Assembly: GCA_037447655.1 (NCBI GenBank)
Contig: JBBHKE010002948.1
Span: 281,681-345,680, forward strand
Reading direction: 5' to 3'
DNA length: 64,000 nucleotides
From: Zygnema cylindricum
Taxonomy: Eukaryota; Streptophyta; Zygnematophyceae; Zygnematales; Zygnemataceae
Shown: piece by piece, positions 50,676 through 61,435 of the stretch
Layout: every line of letters begins with the position of its first letter
How positions within the stretch are numbered: position 1 is the stretch's first letter
Position numbers and translations under genes: made by a program
The notes under the pieces: model-generated
Told to the model about the DNA's origin: nothing
Seen by the model: the letters and a program-made list of their open reading frames with translations, nothing else
Database searches by the model: none

Positions 50676-50865
50676 ATTTTAAACAAAAAAATGTATTAAA
50701 AGAAAAATTTCTTGATTTTGTAAAAGCTTATTACGAAGATTATAGACTTGTACTACATGTAAAAGATCGTAATAAAAAAAAAAAAAAAACTCAGTAAAGA
50801 AATTTGGTAATTACCTAAAATTAAAATTTGATTTAAATTGTTTACAAACACACCCAAAAGTAATA
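50669..50865 (+). pseudogene. aCPSF1: N-terminus of aCPSF1, copy 2 (truncated)
   Basis: MLNFKQKNVLKEKFLDFVKA parallels MLSFKQENILKDFFSDFVNA of copy 1. After a poly-A expansion (50770-50785) the frame is lost, though KFGNYLKLKFDLNCLQT still mirrors QLGNYIDLRPDLNCLKP. Similarity stops near 50865, the right edge of the insertion. Confidence 0.7.
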
Positions 50866-51021
50866 TTTTAAATGATACACCTACTAACTCATCAACATCG
50901 GAAAACATTTACAACAATAGTAAAGGGAAACGTAAGAAAAATAGAAATGACGCAAACAGAGTACAATCATTGGTTCATACTGGGTTTCTAACAATAGCAC
51001 TATCATGTCGCATCGTGTCGG
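50866..51021. other. Junction region right of the archaeal-like block
   Basis: AT composition falls here. A short frame, LNDTPTNSSTSENIYNNSKG then KRKKNRNDANRV, is hydrophilic and unidentified. Confidence 0.4.
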
Positions 51022-51185
51022 TTGCCCGCGCGCACGATATCATGCCCGCACGCGCGATATTTGTCGTGCGCACACGATATAATGCACGCACGCGCTGTGT
51101 TTTGGATGCACGCGTGATATTTCGCACGCAGGCGCGGTATTCTACATGCACGCACGATTTTATGCATGGACGATTGTATGTATGC
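51022..51185. repeat. About 21-bp tandem repeat rich in GCACGCGCGATAT
   Basis: GCACGCGCGATATTTGTCGT, GCGCACACGATATAATGCAC and similar units, about seven copies with strong purine/pyrimidine alternation (CGCACGCGCG). Related TTTCGTGCGATAT words continue loosely to 51500. Confidence 0.7.
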
Positions 51186-51716
51186 AACACGTTTTCATGT
51201 TGTTTCGTCGCACGTGCGATTTCACGTCCATTAATTTATTTCACGTTTGGCTGTATAGTACTAATTTCGTGCGATACCTTTCATTTCGTGCGTAGGTACA
51301 CGATTTTCAAAGTATAGACGCGATATATCAATTGGGCGACGCATTGCGATTTCCGGGAATATTTCGTGCGATATGTTTCGTTTCGTGCGGTATTTATTGT
51401 TTCGTGCGTATGCACGTGATTTCGGGAGTATCGTCGCAAAATATCGTTTAGAGACGTATCGCGATTTTCGAGTGACGCTTCGATACATCTATTTATTTAA
51501 GTCGCAAACCTATGTAGGTTCGCGCATACATGTAGTTAGGGAGGGTTTTTACCTTCGGACAGTGGATTTTGTCAAGCGTACGGGAGACGATGTTGGCCGC
51601 CTATTGACCAAATCTTAAGTAGTTTTATGCATGTAAAGTAGACTAGACGTAGGCCAATTTTGCTTAGGCATAGCGTAACTCTTACTTAGCCTAATTCTCA
51701 GACTTAGAGAATTTAG
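51186..51716. other. Spacer, no gene seen
   Basis: CGTGCG/ATATCG-rich to about 51500, then ordinary sequence. Open frames are shadows of the repeat. Confidence 0.5.
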
Positions 51717-52188
51717 CTTTTGGACAAGAATTTTCCCTTGACAGCGGAGCTTTTCTCTTGCTCTCTCTCACCGATTTCCCATGCTTTCTCTTTTCTTATT
51801 GCTAGCTAGCTATAGTGGCTAGATAGGTTAGGCATATTTGCCTTTGTTTCTGCCTCGTTTTTAATCCACACGGCTTCGGCCAAGTCGGAAGGTTTCCCTC
51901 CAAATTTGTCTTTTTGGCAATTGTTAGAGTGGAAGCTTGAGGGGTGGCATCTTCTGTCAAGCTGCGCCGTTCTTCGGACAGCTGAACGGTTTGTTTGCGT
52001 GTATTTATGTGTGTGCATTTTGGTTTTCTTGGGAAAATGTTATTTTTGGTTAATTCCGATTTTCTTGGTTTTGGTTGAAAATGATTATTTTGCTTCGTTG
52101 CTTTCCTTTGAGATAACTCTTATAGAGAATACGTGGAAGACCCAAGAGCCTAGTGGCTACCACGTGGCTTAGTATTCTTGTCCAAAAG
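51717..52188. mobile_element. Element with perfect 15-bp TIRs (CTTTTGGACAAGAAT), 472 bp
   Basis: CTTTTGGACAAGAAT at the left and ATTCTTGTCCAAAAG at the right are exact inverted repeats. The termini can also be read as TGGACAAGAAT..ATTCTTGTCCA, so a solo LTR with long inverted ends is an alternative. No clear target duplication and no transposase. Confidence 0.65.
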
Positions 52189-53836
52189 GTCTAACTTTTC
52201 AAAAGCATATATTTTAAAAAGTTTATTTCTTTAAAAAAAATTAAAAATATAAAAAAAACAAATTTCCTTTCATATTCAGTTTTTATTCTGTGTTTGTTTT
52301 TCCATTTTTCTTCCACTTTATCTTTCGTTTTCAGTTTTGCTTCTCAGCTTAGTGTGAGAACAAAAATCTCAAAGAAAAAAATATATATAAATACATTATT
52401 TTCAATATAAAATCCATCTTTTTATTTATATATTTTCTTCCACCTATTTTTGATTTGGTTTTTTTCCCCTTGTTTTTTCTTTCTACAAGTTTCATTCTAC
52501 TTTCTCTCTATTTTTGATTTCGCTTTCAATTTTGCCTTGGGAAATTATATTTTATAAATAATTATATTTATAAATTTTTCATTTTATAAAAAAAAAAAAA
52601 AAAACACAGTTTCTTTTTGTTTTTTGTTTTATTCTTTCTAGCTTACAATCCTTGTCCTTATATCTTGTTGCCACTCTATTTCTAGTTAGCAGATTTAGGT
52701 CTGATTTTTTGTCAGACTTTTAGGGTTAATCTGCGGAATAAGGGTTTGGCCACAGATTTAGGGTTTTGGTCGCAGATTTAGGGTTTGGGCGGATTAAGGG
52801 TTTATTTTTTGGAATTCTTAACCCTAGGTCAGCATATTACCATCCCTTGGTCGTAAATTTTTGATTTTTGCAGCCAAGTATTAGAGTTTGGGAAACCTTT
52901 TTGCCCAATTTTACCGTAGTTTGTGTTTTATTTTGAACTTTTTTCAATATTTCTTATCTTTCTTTCCTTTAGTGTAACTTCCTTTGCTGTCTAGTTGATG
53001 TTTGGTTTGAGGTGGATTTGATATTTCACTTTTTTTATCCTTTGCCAAATTTAATCATTCATAAAACCTAGTAAAGTGAAAATACATATTCATATATATT
53101 AGATTTGCACAAATTATAACATATAAGTATCATTGCTTTATACTTAGGTATAGCGTGGCATAGCGTTGATACGCATACCGTAGCAGGATACTAATTGCTT
53201 CGGTGTTTAGTGGTGGTCTCAGGTACGATTATTCGGAACCGAGGCGGATCACGTTCTTGAGAACTTTGCAAAATCCGACTTGCTTCAACCAAGTCCGGTT
53301 CACTTTTAGTACTCACTAGAGTATTAAAAGCGTTTGTAAGTATCCCGATGCCTTACGGGTATAGGAGCGTCACGATATAGTGTGCACACTCGTGTAGAGC
53401 GATCGGTGTGTATTGGTTCTATTACGAACTTTTCTTGTTGAGCATTTGCAATTTCCTTACTTTTTTTGCATGCTATCTGGCCGTGAGTGGCCTTGAGTTT
53501 CCCTGTGACTTTCTGGATTAGATTTTGTTTCATAGATCTCGCCGTGATTGGCACTGTTTAGACAATTTTTCTGTCTGTTCCGTTGTAGATCTGCACCGAA
53601 AGGTGCTTGGATAGTTCTTTGTTTGTTTTTATAGAGCTGGCCATTCGGCCTTTGCCCCATTGTTTGCAGCGTAGAGGTTTTGGTATTCCGGCTTCTAGCT
53701 AGATCTGACCACCATATCTTGATAGAGACTTCGTGTGTTAGCTTGTCTTGTGTGGTTTGGCCTTTCATTTGAAGCATCTCGATTAGGCCGTTCCGTTCTT
53801 TCATAGTCGTAATCAAAGGTTTTTTCTTCGTTTATG
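52189..53836. other. AT-rich spacer; includes TTTAGGG-like cluster 52715-52830
   Basis: GATTTAGGGTTTTGGTCGCA and GATTTAGGGTTTGGGCGGAT repeat in a short cluster resembling interstitial telomere-like DNA. The 53200-53820 part may be leader/LTR of the Gag remnant that follows. No primer-binding site could be fixed. Confidence 0.45.
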
Positions 53837-55080
53837 CCCACGAATTGGGATAACTTACGTTATCAATCCGGATATACCCGCGGCAGGAATATTTTCCGTC
53901 CACCGCAGTTAGATTTTTTTAGTTTTTCCGAGTCTACGAATGCACCAGTTTTCTGTTGCGACCTCTAAATCTCTTTCAGTTCGCTCAGTATTGATTACAG
54001 TCTCACCATTATCCTCGGTTTCCTCTAGGTCATACTTAGATAAAACCGAAGAAGACTTTTCAGAAAGAAATCTTTTCTCATCCTCTTACATTTCAGTTTT
54101 CGGTTCGTCCAAATTTGGAACAACTGGTGTATCCTCCTTTTGACGACATGGCTTCCTCCTCAGAGGGATCTATGGGCAAGATGTCATTATGTTTCTCCAG
54201 ATTGAAGGATACCATGTGTTTATCTCATTTCCGCATGTTTTATGACACAGATATAAGAGACTTAGCCTTCCGATATCAAGACCGGTTCGACCTTGTAGTC
54301 GCTTTCTCTCTCTTCGGTCGATACCTTCGCGGTTCGACTCTTACTTTATACACACGGAAGTATGAGAGTATCTGTCAAATGACAAATCACTCTCCACCCT
54401 TGCAAGAGTTTTAGCGTTTTCCGGCCAGGTCGAAATTCCCTACCACGCATGTGTTCCAAGAGTATTGGACGTTAATGGGGATGAGCTATATCCAACCATC
54501 CCCGAGATTCCTCAGCAGTATGGTGTGGCTGCCCAAGTGGCAGTTACAGCTAGACCGAAAGATTAATTCTTTTACATGACCTGTTGTTTGTCATATTCGA
54601 TCTTCTCCAAGAAGAATACTGGATGCAAAATATAGATCAAGTTAAAGAGTTTATGAATTTCAAACGTAGGCCAGGTGAGACGGCCCGTGCCATACGAGCT
54701 AGAATAGAAACCCTTCGAGAAGCATTACCAGACTTTATGTCTGATGCAGAGGCTGTCCAAATATTCGTGGAACAGTTTCCTCCTCAATCGAAAATATTCA
54801 TTCATACTTATGTTAGTCAAACAAACAGGCTGAAATTTACTTTGAGCAAGCGATTGAATAAGCAGTTAGGTTTGAGATGCAATCGTCGTGGTGGGATGCT
54901 CATGACAATCTTGAATCTTAAGGAAACCAATTTGACGAATCCCCACTACCTCTGAGGAACCCGTGGCCTTCTTATAGGCCTCCTAAGACGCCGACCATGG
55001 GAAACCCGCCATTTAATTTGGGAGACCAATTGTGTTTTCGATGTGGAAACACGGGGCATGATGCCCGCATGTGCCTATAT
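53837..55080 (+). pseudogene. LTR-retrotransposon gag with CCHC knuckle (broken)
   Basis: A start MPTNWDNLRYQSGYTRGRNI at 53837 is followed by frame-shifted pieces: 54115-54414 (MFYDTDIRDLAFRYQDRFDL), 54584-54955 (FMNFKRRPGETARAIRARIE, TLREALPDFMSD, EQFPPQSKIFIHT: capsid-like helices typical of retrotransposon Gag) and CFRCGNTGHDARMC at 55032-55076, a complete CX2CX4HX4C zinc knuckle for RNA packaging. At least three frame changes and one TAG interrupt it. No intact LTR is recognised next to it. Confidence 0.7.
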
Positions 55081-55289
55081 AAATCGGCCACATGCAGCTA
55101 TTGCTAGCAAAAAAGACATTACGTCCACCGCTGCCATGTTAATAACCCTAATTTTTTGTATCATATCAGATTTAAAACAGTGGCATTCTTGCCCGTTCTG
55201 CCAAGCCGGTCACTCCTACGGAGATCGAGAAAGAGGCGACTCCGCCTAAGATATTTCAACGAGAGAGGGAAAAGGCCGAGTTAAAAGTC

Positions 55290-56482
55290 ATGATGGCCGC
55301 CATGATAAAAGAGCAATTTGTTGCCTTCATGGCCGAAATGAAACCCCAATTGACGAGGATAGCAAGAGCAGTCGTCCATATGCCATCGTTGGCCGGCCGA
55401 ATCTTCCAAGATTCTACTGTCCAACAACAAATAGCTACTTTTGATAAAGGCTCGCCTGATCACAATCGGGACGGTAAATTCTTGAATTCCCGTCTTCCAC
55501 TTTGTTTCGAGAAAGAATCTCTCTCACCTCTACTAGACACAACTTCTTCCATTGTGGCTGAAGCTCTCACCATTCTGGATATTACCATATATGATGCACA
55601 TCGAGTCAAAGAACGGATATGTATCATTTCTATCATGTTTGAGGAAGCCCCAGGGCCTCTCCCTTTACTAATGAGGTTTCAAAAGCCTCTCCCATTGTTT
55701 ATGAGTTCGCTGCAGCCGCCGCTTTGAGGGCGTTGCAGTCGAACCGTAGTCTTTCAGTTATTCAGCCGGTTACCGCGGATGAGTGCCGTGACCTTGATCC
55801 TCACATCAATTTCCTGGACAATTCTCAAAAATCCTTCTCCGTTAATGGTGTTGCTCCTTCTCTCCCTCTCATAGACACCGAAGCCAAACTCGTGATCCTT
55901 GGATCCGGATTTGCGCTCAAGTTTGGTCTGACAACAAACAAGCTCCAAGCCACGTCTACGCGGCTTCTCCCTTCAGCCGGAACCACGGAGCCGGTGCTTA
56001 AAATTACGAAGTACTCGCTTGTCTTTAGTTTTAACAACAAAACGGAGAGTGAGTCGGTGGAGGTCTATGTCCGAGCATTGGTCACCAAATTCAACAACTA
56101 CGAATGCTTAGTGGGGCAAGATGTTATCTTTCGAATCGGTGGGGGAGTAGATATGCATGATAAGACCTTCGCCTACCGTCCCTCTAATTTTCCGGGACGC
56201 AAAATCTGCCTCCCTCTTATCTTGGCTCGCAAACCGTTGCCCACCATGGCACATTTGGATTCCGCTCTCGCTGCAATTTCTAGTATCGACCTTAGGGATG
56301 ACAATTGCGACTCTCTTTTCCCAGGAAAGATCCTTCTATCCACCCTACCTTTGCGAGATAGTTTCAGTGAGCCCGGTTTTCTCATCGACTCGCGTCATCT
56401 CTTGGATACCATCCACACAACGGTCTGTCCACACATTCTCCATGTGGTGGAGACTAATACTAATTCGATGTTGAGTTTGTAG
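55290..56482 (+). pseudogene. Retrotransposon linker and aspartic protease (mutated DTG)
   Basis: 55290-55727 is a linker (MMAAMIKEQFVAFMAEMKPQ). 55724-56482 in another frame contains PLIDTEAKLVILGSGFALKF, where retropepsins have L-[IV]-D-T-G-A. The catalytic-loop Gly is Glu. Downstream YECLVGQDVIFRIGGGVDMH resembles the second half of the protease lobe (Y-x-x-[IL]-[IL]-G-x-D). No reverse transcriptase follows before the next element, so this is a truncated copy. Confidence 0.6.
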
Positions 56483-57845
56483 AAGGTTGTTAAGCTCGTG
56501 TGCATTGTCGGCACATTTGCACTCCCAGGAGTTCCTGGGCCTATTCCACTTTGTACGGACTGTAGCGCACGGAGAAGGAAGAGGACAACTAGCCGGATCA
56601 AATCTTTATATTTTCACTCTGGAGCCCTATGCAATTTTGTTTACCTGAAACGGAGGCCGAACGTCGGAGTTAGTCCGGTGCAAAGATTCTGCTCCATTAT
56701 ATTGTGTGTTCTATGTAGCTCTAGTAGAGGGATACATTACAGAACGACACGTAACCTTTGTGATTATCCCGTAGATCCTACTGTTAGCTGTCAGTAAGAT
56801 GTTAATTTAGGCCCAACAGCCGGGCCAAGCATTAATGACTTTGGGTCAAAGTTAGGCGGTTTCACGTCGAGTCAGAACTTTGTTTCAATTTTGTGTATTA
56901 TAGGAGGACCCTCGGCCGCTAATCCAGCCGGGACCAGTTGTCTAACTTTTAGCCGTGAGTGTAGTATAGTCTGGTTGGTCTTATGTCCGTACGATAACAA
57001 TGGTTGGCTGCTGATTGGCTTGTCACATTGCTTTGACTTTGGAACTTGCACTAGGACAAACTCTGGTTGTATAAGACACTTGGGGCCGAAGGAGACAGGT
57101 TGTTTTTTCAGTATTGTCTCCTGAGAAAATCCTCAGAGAATTAAATCAATCTTTTTGTTGGAGAACGGTTCCATTATGTCGTTGACTCTATTGCCATCTT
57201 TGTTTTGGATTGTCTTTTGTGGAGACCGTAGCACGGGTGGGTAGTTGGCACTATCTCCTCTTTGGGCGGTTTGGACTTTTGATGTTTGAAACTAAGAAGA
57301 GTCTTGTCGGATCCTTGCGGTGGAACCGGGAAGGTTGAGGGAGACTCATACCTGACTTCGGGGCCATTGGGAGAGGTTTTCTTCTGTTGAGTTTGGTCAT
57401 CGTTGCACTCCGGGGTATGTGAATTCGCTTCACCATTATCATTCATTTCTATCTTTAATTCCATTCTCTAGGGCAAAGTGATATTGTTTAATCTGAAAAG
57501 CCGATATTTGTTATTTCTATATTTGTGCGTGGGAGTTATTTGCACACTCTTGTGGTCATCTTTGGGTTTGTCCGGAGTTTTGCGGAAAGGATCGGACGAC
57601 TCTCATTTCCTTCCTATCCTTTGGAGAGTAGGTGGGAGTGTGGCATTTGGTGGGCTTCCAGCGGAGTAGCACAGTACTGAAAAAGCAACTTGTCTCTTAA
57701 GGTTAAAGAGGATAGGTGCTCAGATCGGAGTACTTTTATATAAAGGGATTTAGATCTTCTTCTCCAGTCAGCTATAGGGGGAGGAGAAGTTCAGGATAAC
57801 GATCTTCCGGGTGTCAGATCGGAAGAGCAAGAGAGGCAGAAAGCG
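56483..57845. other. Junction between two retroelement remnants
   Basis: Short frames only (for example PGVPGPIPLCTDCSARRRKR at about 56520). It may contain the LTR/leader of the following Gag, but no duplicated LTR lies within the window and I could not place a primer-binding site. A hydrophilic minus frame (57464-57174) is not identified. Confidence 0.4.
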
Positions 57846-60431
57846 ATGGCCCAAGAGGAAGAGTCTCAGATGCTTGAGGAAACACCCCTCTTTGGCTCCC
57901 CTTTACACGTAGAGCGGTTTCTTGGGGGAGAGATGCCTCCGGAGGTTGCAGTCGAAACTCCTCTAACGCAGCCAGAGAGGCGACCCTCTCCTCCACCTCC
58001 ACCTGTCTTTTCCCCCGAAATCTTTCCAACTCTGTCCGAGTCAGCCCGAGCTTGGGCACTGGAGAGGGCGGAGAGGCCACCCCTTTCTCCTAAAAGCCGT
58101 AGAAAAGGGTTGGCACACAAGGAAGCGATCCCTGGTCCGCTTCCCGAAATCGGTCGCTTTACCAAGTCCAAGGCACCGATAACAGAGATATATATAGATC
58201 TAGAGATTCTGTCTGACCCTAACCGGCCAGGTCGCAAGGAAATCTTAGCCCTTCATAATCTCCATGAATTGAAGGTTAAGAAGGAGTTGGTGCAGCGAGT
58301 GGCCAGGTCAGACCGAGCCAAGGTGGTACACCCAGTGGGAGGTGTAGTAGAGTTACTGAGTAGTTCGTCGGAGAGCGGCTCCCCAACCTCAGCACCGGAT
58401 CAACAGGGAGGACCATCAACTTACTACCCGCAGCCCACCATATCTCAGGAAACTGCTACCAGTAGACCTTCTAGGGGCAGAGCAACTTCTCGGGGCCGAA
58501 CCAGGGAAGGGAGTAGCAAGCGGAAGTTACCTGAGCCCAAGAGAGATTTCCGGTTCAACCATCGGGACAGCAAAGGTCGATTTGCTCCCCTAGTCAAAGA
58601 AGAGCCGTTCTTTCCTTCTGCCTCAATTTCCCTAAGTTCTATGTCTCCTTCCGCACCAGTTGTCCGACCATCCGAAGGACTATGGCGTTTGAGGCCTACG
58701 GATCTCGAGGTACCGGGTTTGGGGATTGCGGATCTCTCAGGGGTGGTGAGCAGTACACAAAAACTGGTTGACATCTTGCTATCCCAGAGTCAGGCGACGG
58801 AGGGGGCTGGACCCGTCACCATTGATTGGGAAGCTCTTGAAGAAGAGAGGAAGAGGGCCCTCGAACACGAACTGCTCCTCATAAGGGAGGCTAGACGAAT
58901 ATCAGGAGGGATCCTTAGGGGACAGGTAGCTCATCCCAAAGAGACAGGTCCCTCTGCTGAGAGACAACCTACCGAGCAGATTGCCCCTACTTGGACTCCA
59001 TCTCCCAAGACTTCTTCGGAACATAGACCAGAGTCCCCTCTTCAGCGGGAAGGGGGGGAAACAATAGAATCTAACAAAAAGGGGTTGGGTGCAGATTTGT
59101 TGAGTAATCCGATAGCCGCGGCTACAGATCTCCCTACCATTGTCTTGGTCAAGGGATCTTCTACCGTGGAGGCCGTGGTGCTGCTACAACCAGACCGAAG
59201 ACTACACATTTCCCTTGGACTTACTCCTCCTCTATCGCCACCTCAGGCATCCTCTCCATCGCCTTCTGTTTCTCCGGCCGGTGCAGTCCGTGGGTCACCG
59301 GGACCACCCGTCTTACCCTACAAGTACGACGTTCCTGCCTACTCTCCTCCTCACGGACGTTCTCCCGATTCCAGCGAAGGAACTCCTCCACCAGAAACCT
59401 CAAAAAGGCGTACACGGAGACAGTCACCTTTCCCTCGTAGTCCTCAGTCATCTCCATCCCCTTCCCCACCAATCCCTCAAGTACCACCGATGACTAAACC
59501 TATTCTCCACATTCCCTCAGTGGAAACCCTTCACGGGGAGGAACGGGCCTCTCCTGGGTATAGAGGAGCAGGACTTCGGGCAGCTTTTCTCAAGGTGATA
59601 AGCTCCTCGTTTCCCAAGGGCCAACTCTAGGAAGATACTGGTCATCTCACTATCCCACCAGTAACCGGAACTTCCTCAGTGGGGGGGAGTGCCATCTCTC
59701 GTTAGACCGCTCCCTCTACCGGAGAAGGAGGCGAGCCCGAGCCAGATGACGCAGATCCAAAGGTAATTTCACTGGTGCAGTTTGTTAGCCCAACCGGACC
59801 ATCCTCTTCACAGTTCACCAACCTTGGAAAAGAGGGAAAAGAAATGGGGGACGTAAGGATCTTTACAAGAGATAGCTCGAGAATCGCTTTCTCTGATTTC
59901 GAACTGCTGTGGAAGTCGTTCACCCAATCTGAAATCAACAAATACAGGGGAGGGGCCATTCCAGCAGATTTTGAAACAACCCTGTTTGCGATGATGGTAA
60001 ATTATCTAGCCGGAGGAGCTTTGGCCGATTACAAAGAGCGTCAACCTTTGTTGATGGCCCCCAGTATCAAAATATCGGACCCGGCTCTGGACGTCGAGGC
60101 TCTTCAGGCAGCAGCCGACCTGGCTGCCGCAGCCGCAGCTCCTCTCACCCCCACTTTCACCATGGATATGAAACATCATGCCCAAGGCAGGGCCTATGTC
60201 AACCACCTTCAGGCTGTACAGGTAGCCGAAGCGACCACCAGGATGGTTGCCAATCCTAATCCCTGTACCACCTTTGTGGACGCTTGGAGACTCTTTTACA
60301 CAGAAAGGAACGAAACTGCCATCAAGGAGTTCACAGACTTCCGCTGTTTGAAGAATGAAACTCCCCAGACGCTGTGGAACTCTGAGACCTCCATAAGTCC
60401 TCAGAGTAGACAGCTTCTAAGAAGCCTCTAG
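57846..60431 (+). CDS. LTR-retrotransposon Gag polyprotein with two in-frame TAG codons
   Basis: The frame from 57846 (MAQEEESQMLEETPLFGSPL) runs 594 codons to TAG at 59628-59630. It continues in the same frame through a second TAG (59703-59705) to 60431, 862 codons in all. The first part is proline/serine-rich and basic (GRATSRGRTREGSSKRKLPE; SPSPSPPIPQVPP), suggesting a disordered RNA-binding/matrix region. The last part (FSDFELLWKSFTQSEINKYR; WRLFYTERNETAIKEFTDFR) is helical and resembles the capsid domain of the neighbouring Gag (EEYWMQNIDQVKEFMNFKRR). No CCHC knuckle or protease follows in frame, so the element is truncated at about 60.43 kb. The TAGs may be decay or readthrough sites. 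The GC-richer codon use contrasts with the AT-rich surroundings, suggesting a young insertion. Confidence 0.65.
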
Positions 60432-61046
60432 GATAATCCTGACCCCTTTGTGTTCAAGCAAAAATAAGTGCCACCCTCGCAGACAAAAACCCTGACCACC
60501 TCCACCCGTGTAAAGGCAAGACTCCCCTGAGTCGGTAGCAAAAAGAATCTCTGAATTTGCTCCCTTGAGCAGTAAGTTATGGAGGGTCAAAGTTGACCTT
60601 TTGTACAGAAGCTCTCTGGGAGAGGGGGTCCTATCTTCTAATTTTTCTAAGTCCTATCTCTCTCACAGACTCTATCTACTGATGTACGGAACCAATCAGA
60701 ATTGAGTTCCGTACGCAAAAGTACAGCTGCCGGTGTACTTTATGTACGGACATTGTACGACATGGCCAAAATGTCGACACATGTCAAATCCGGATTCGGT
60801 GCCATAATCTCCGGAGATTCCACAATCCAACGGAATTTCGCCACGCGTCATCCGATGTGGCGATGGCCACAAACCGCCGAAATCTTCCTGCGCGATCTCG
60901 GCGCTAATTCCGGCCGTCCGATTAAATTCGGCTTTAATCGTAGCCGTAATAAATACATGCGCGGTATTTGTTTCATTTACGAAACAAATGCGCGGTACTG
61001 ATTTGTGTCCGTACCGTAAGTCGTACATTATATATTACTGGATCTA
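60432..61046. other. Spacer with possible TIR remnant (GTACGGA words)
   Basis: Between 60682 and 61028, GTACGGA/TCCGTAC words lie at both sides of a CG-rich core. A hairpin (ATTTGTTTC-ATTTAC-GAAACAAAT) lies near 60967-60990. No coding region is recognised. Confidence 0.4.
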
Positions 61047-61422
61047 TGTATCCCGTAATTCATTTCAGTTAAATGGTTTATCGCACGTATACATATTTAA
61101 ATAAATATCAAACTATATGCTACGTAACACTACCGCTAGACTTAACGGCTAAGGCTACCGGCTATTTCCTGTCTGCCGGCCGGTAGGTACAAGGATCAAA
61201 TCATGCCGCCGGCACATACCTTTTATTTAAACAAATAAACCCTAATATAAAATTCCCGTAAACCTCAGGATAGCCAAGGTAGCATGGCTCTAGCTTCCTC
61301 TCCAATTTCTCAATGATTGCGACGAGTTTGAGAGTTGGAGAGAGAAGTTAGAGATAGACTGCCTCGACTTCTATATTTCTTTTCAGACCTAGAAAATACT
61401 AATAAAACCATTAGTTTCTACA
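61047..61422 (-). repeat. Probable 3' LTR of the copia element
   Basis: On the minus strand the LTR starts TGTAGAAACTAATGG directly after a polypurine tract and probably ends GGGATACA at 61047, giving TG..CA ends and about 376 bp. It contains a TATA-like TTTTATATTAGGG. The right boundary is well supported. The left one rests only on the TG/CA rule because the 5' LTR is outside the window. Confidence 0.55.
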
Positions 61423-61435
61423 CTCCCCTTATTTT
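61423..61435 (-). promoter_or_regulatory. Polypurine tract (plus-strand primer site)
   Basis: AAAATAAGGGGAG on the minus strand lies between the pol stop codon and the TGTAGAAAC start of the LTR, the expected place for the reverse-transcription primer tract. Confidence 0.7.

Noticed and set aside
51717-52188. 5' LTR of the Gag remnant at 53.8 kb
   Set aside because: The ends could be TG..CA, but no primer-binding site follows, the gag starts 1.6 kb away, and no second copy is present. Left as a generic TIR element.
57174-57464. Minus-strand hydrophilic 96-codon frame
   Set aside because: No domain or partner exons. It lies between two plus-strand retroelement remnants and may be an antisense shadow.
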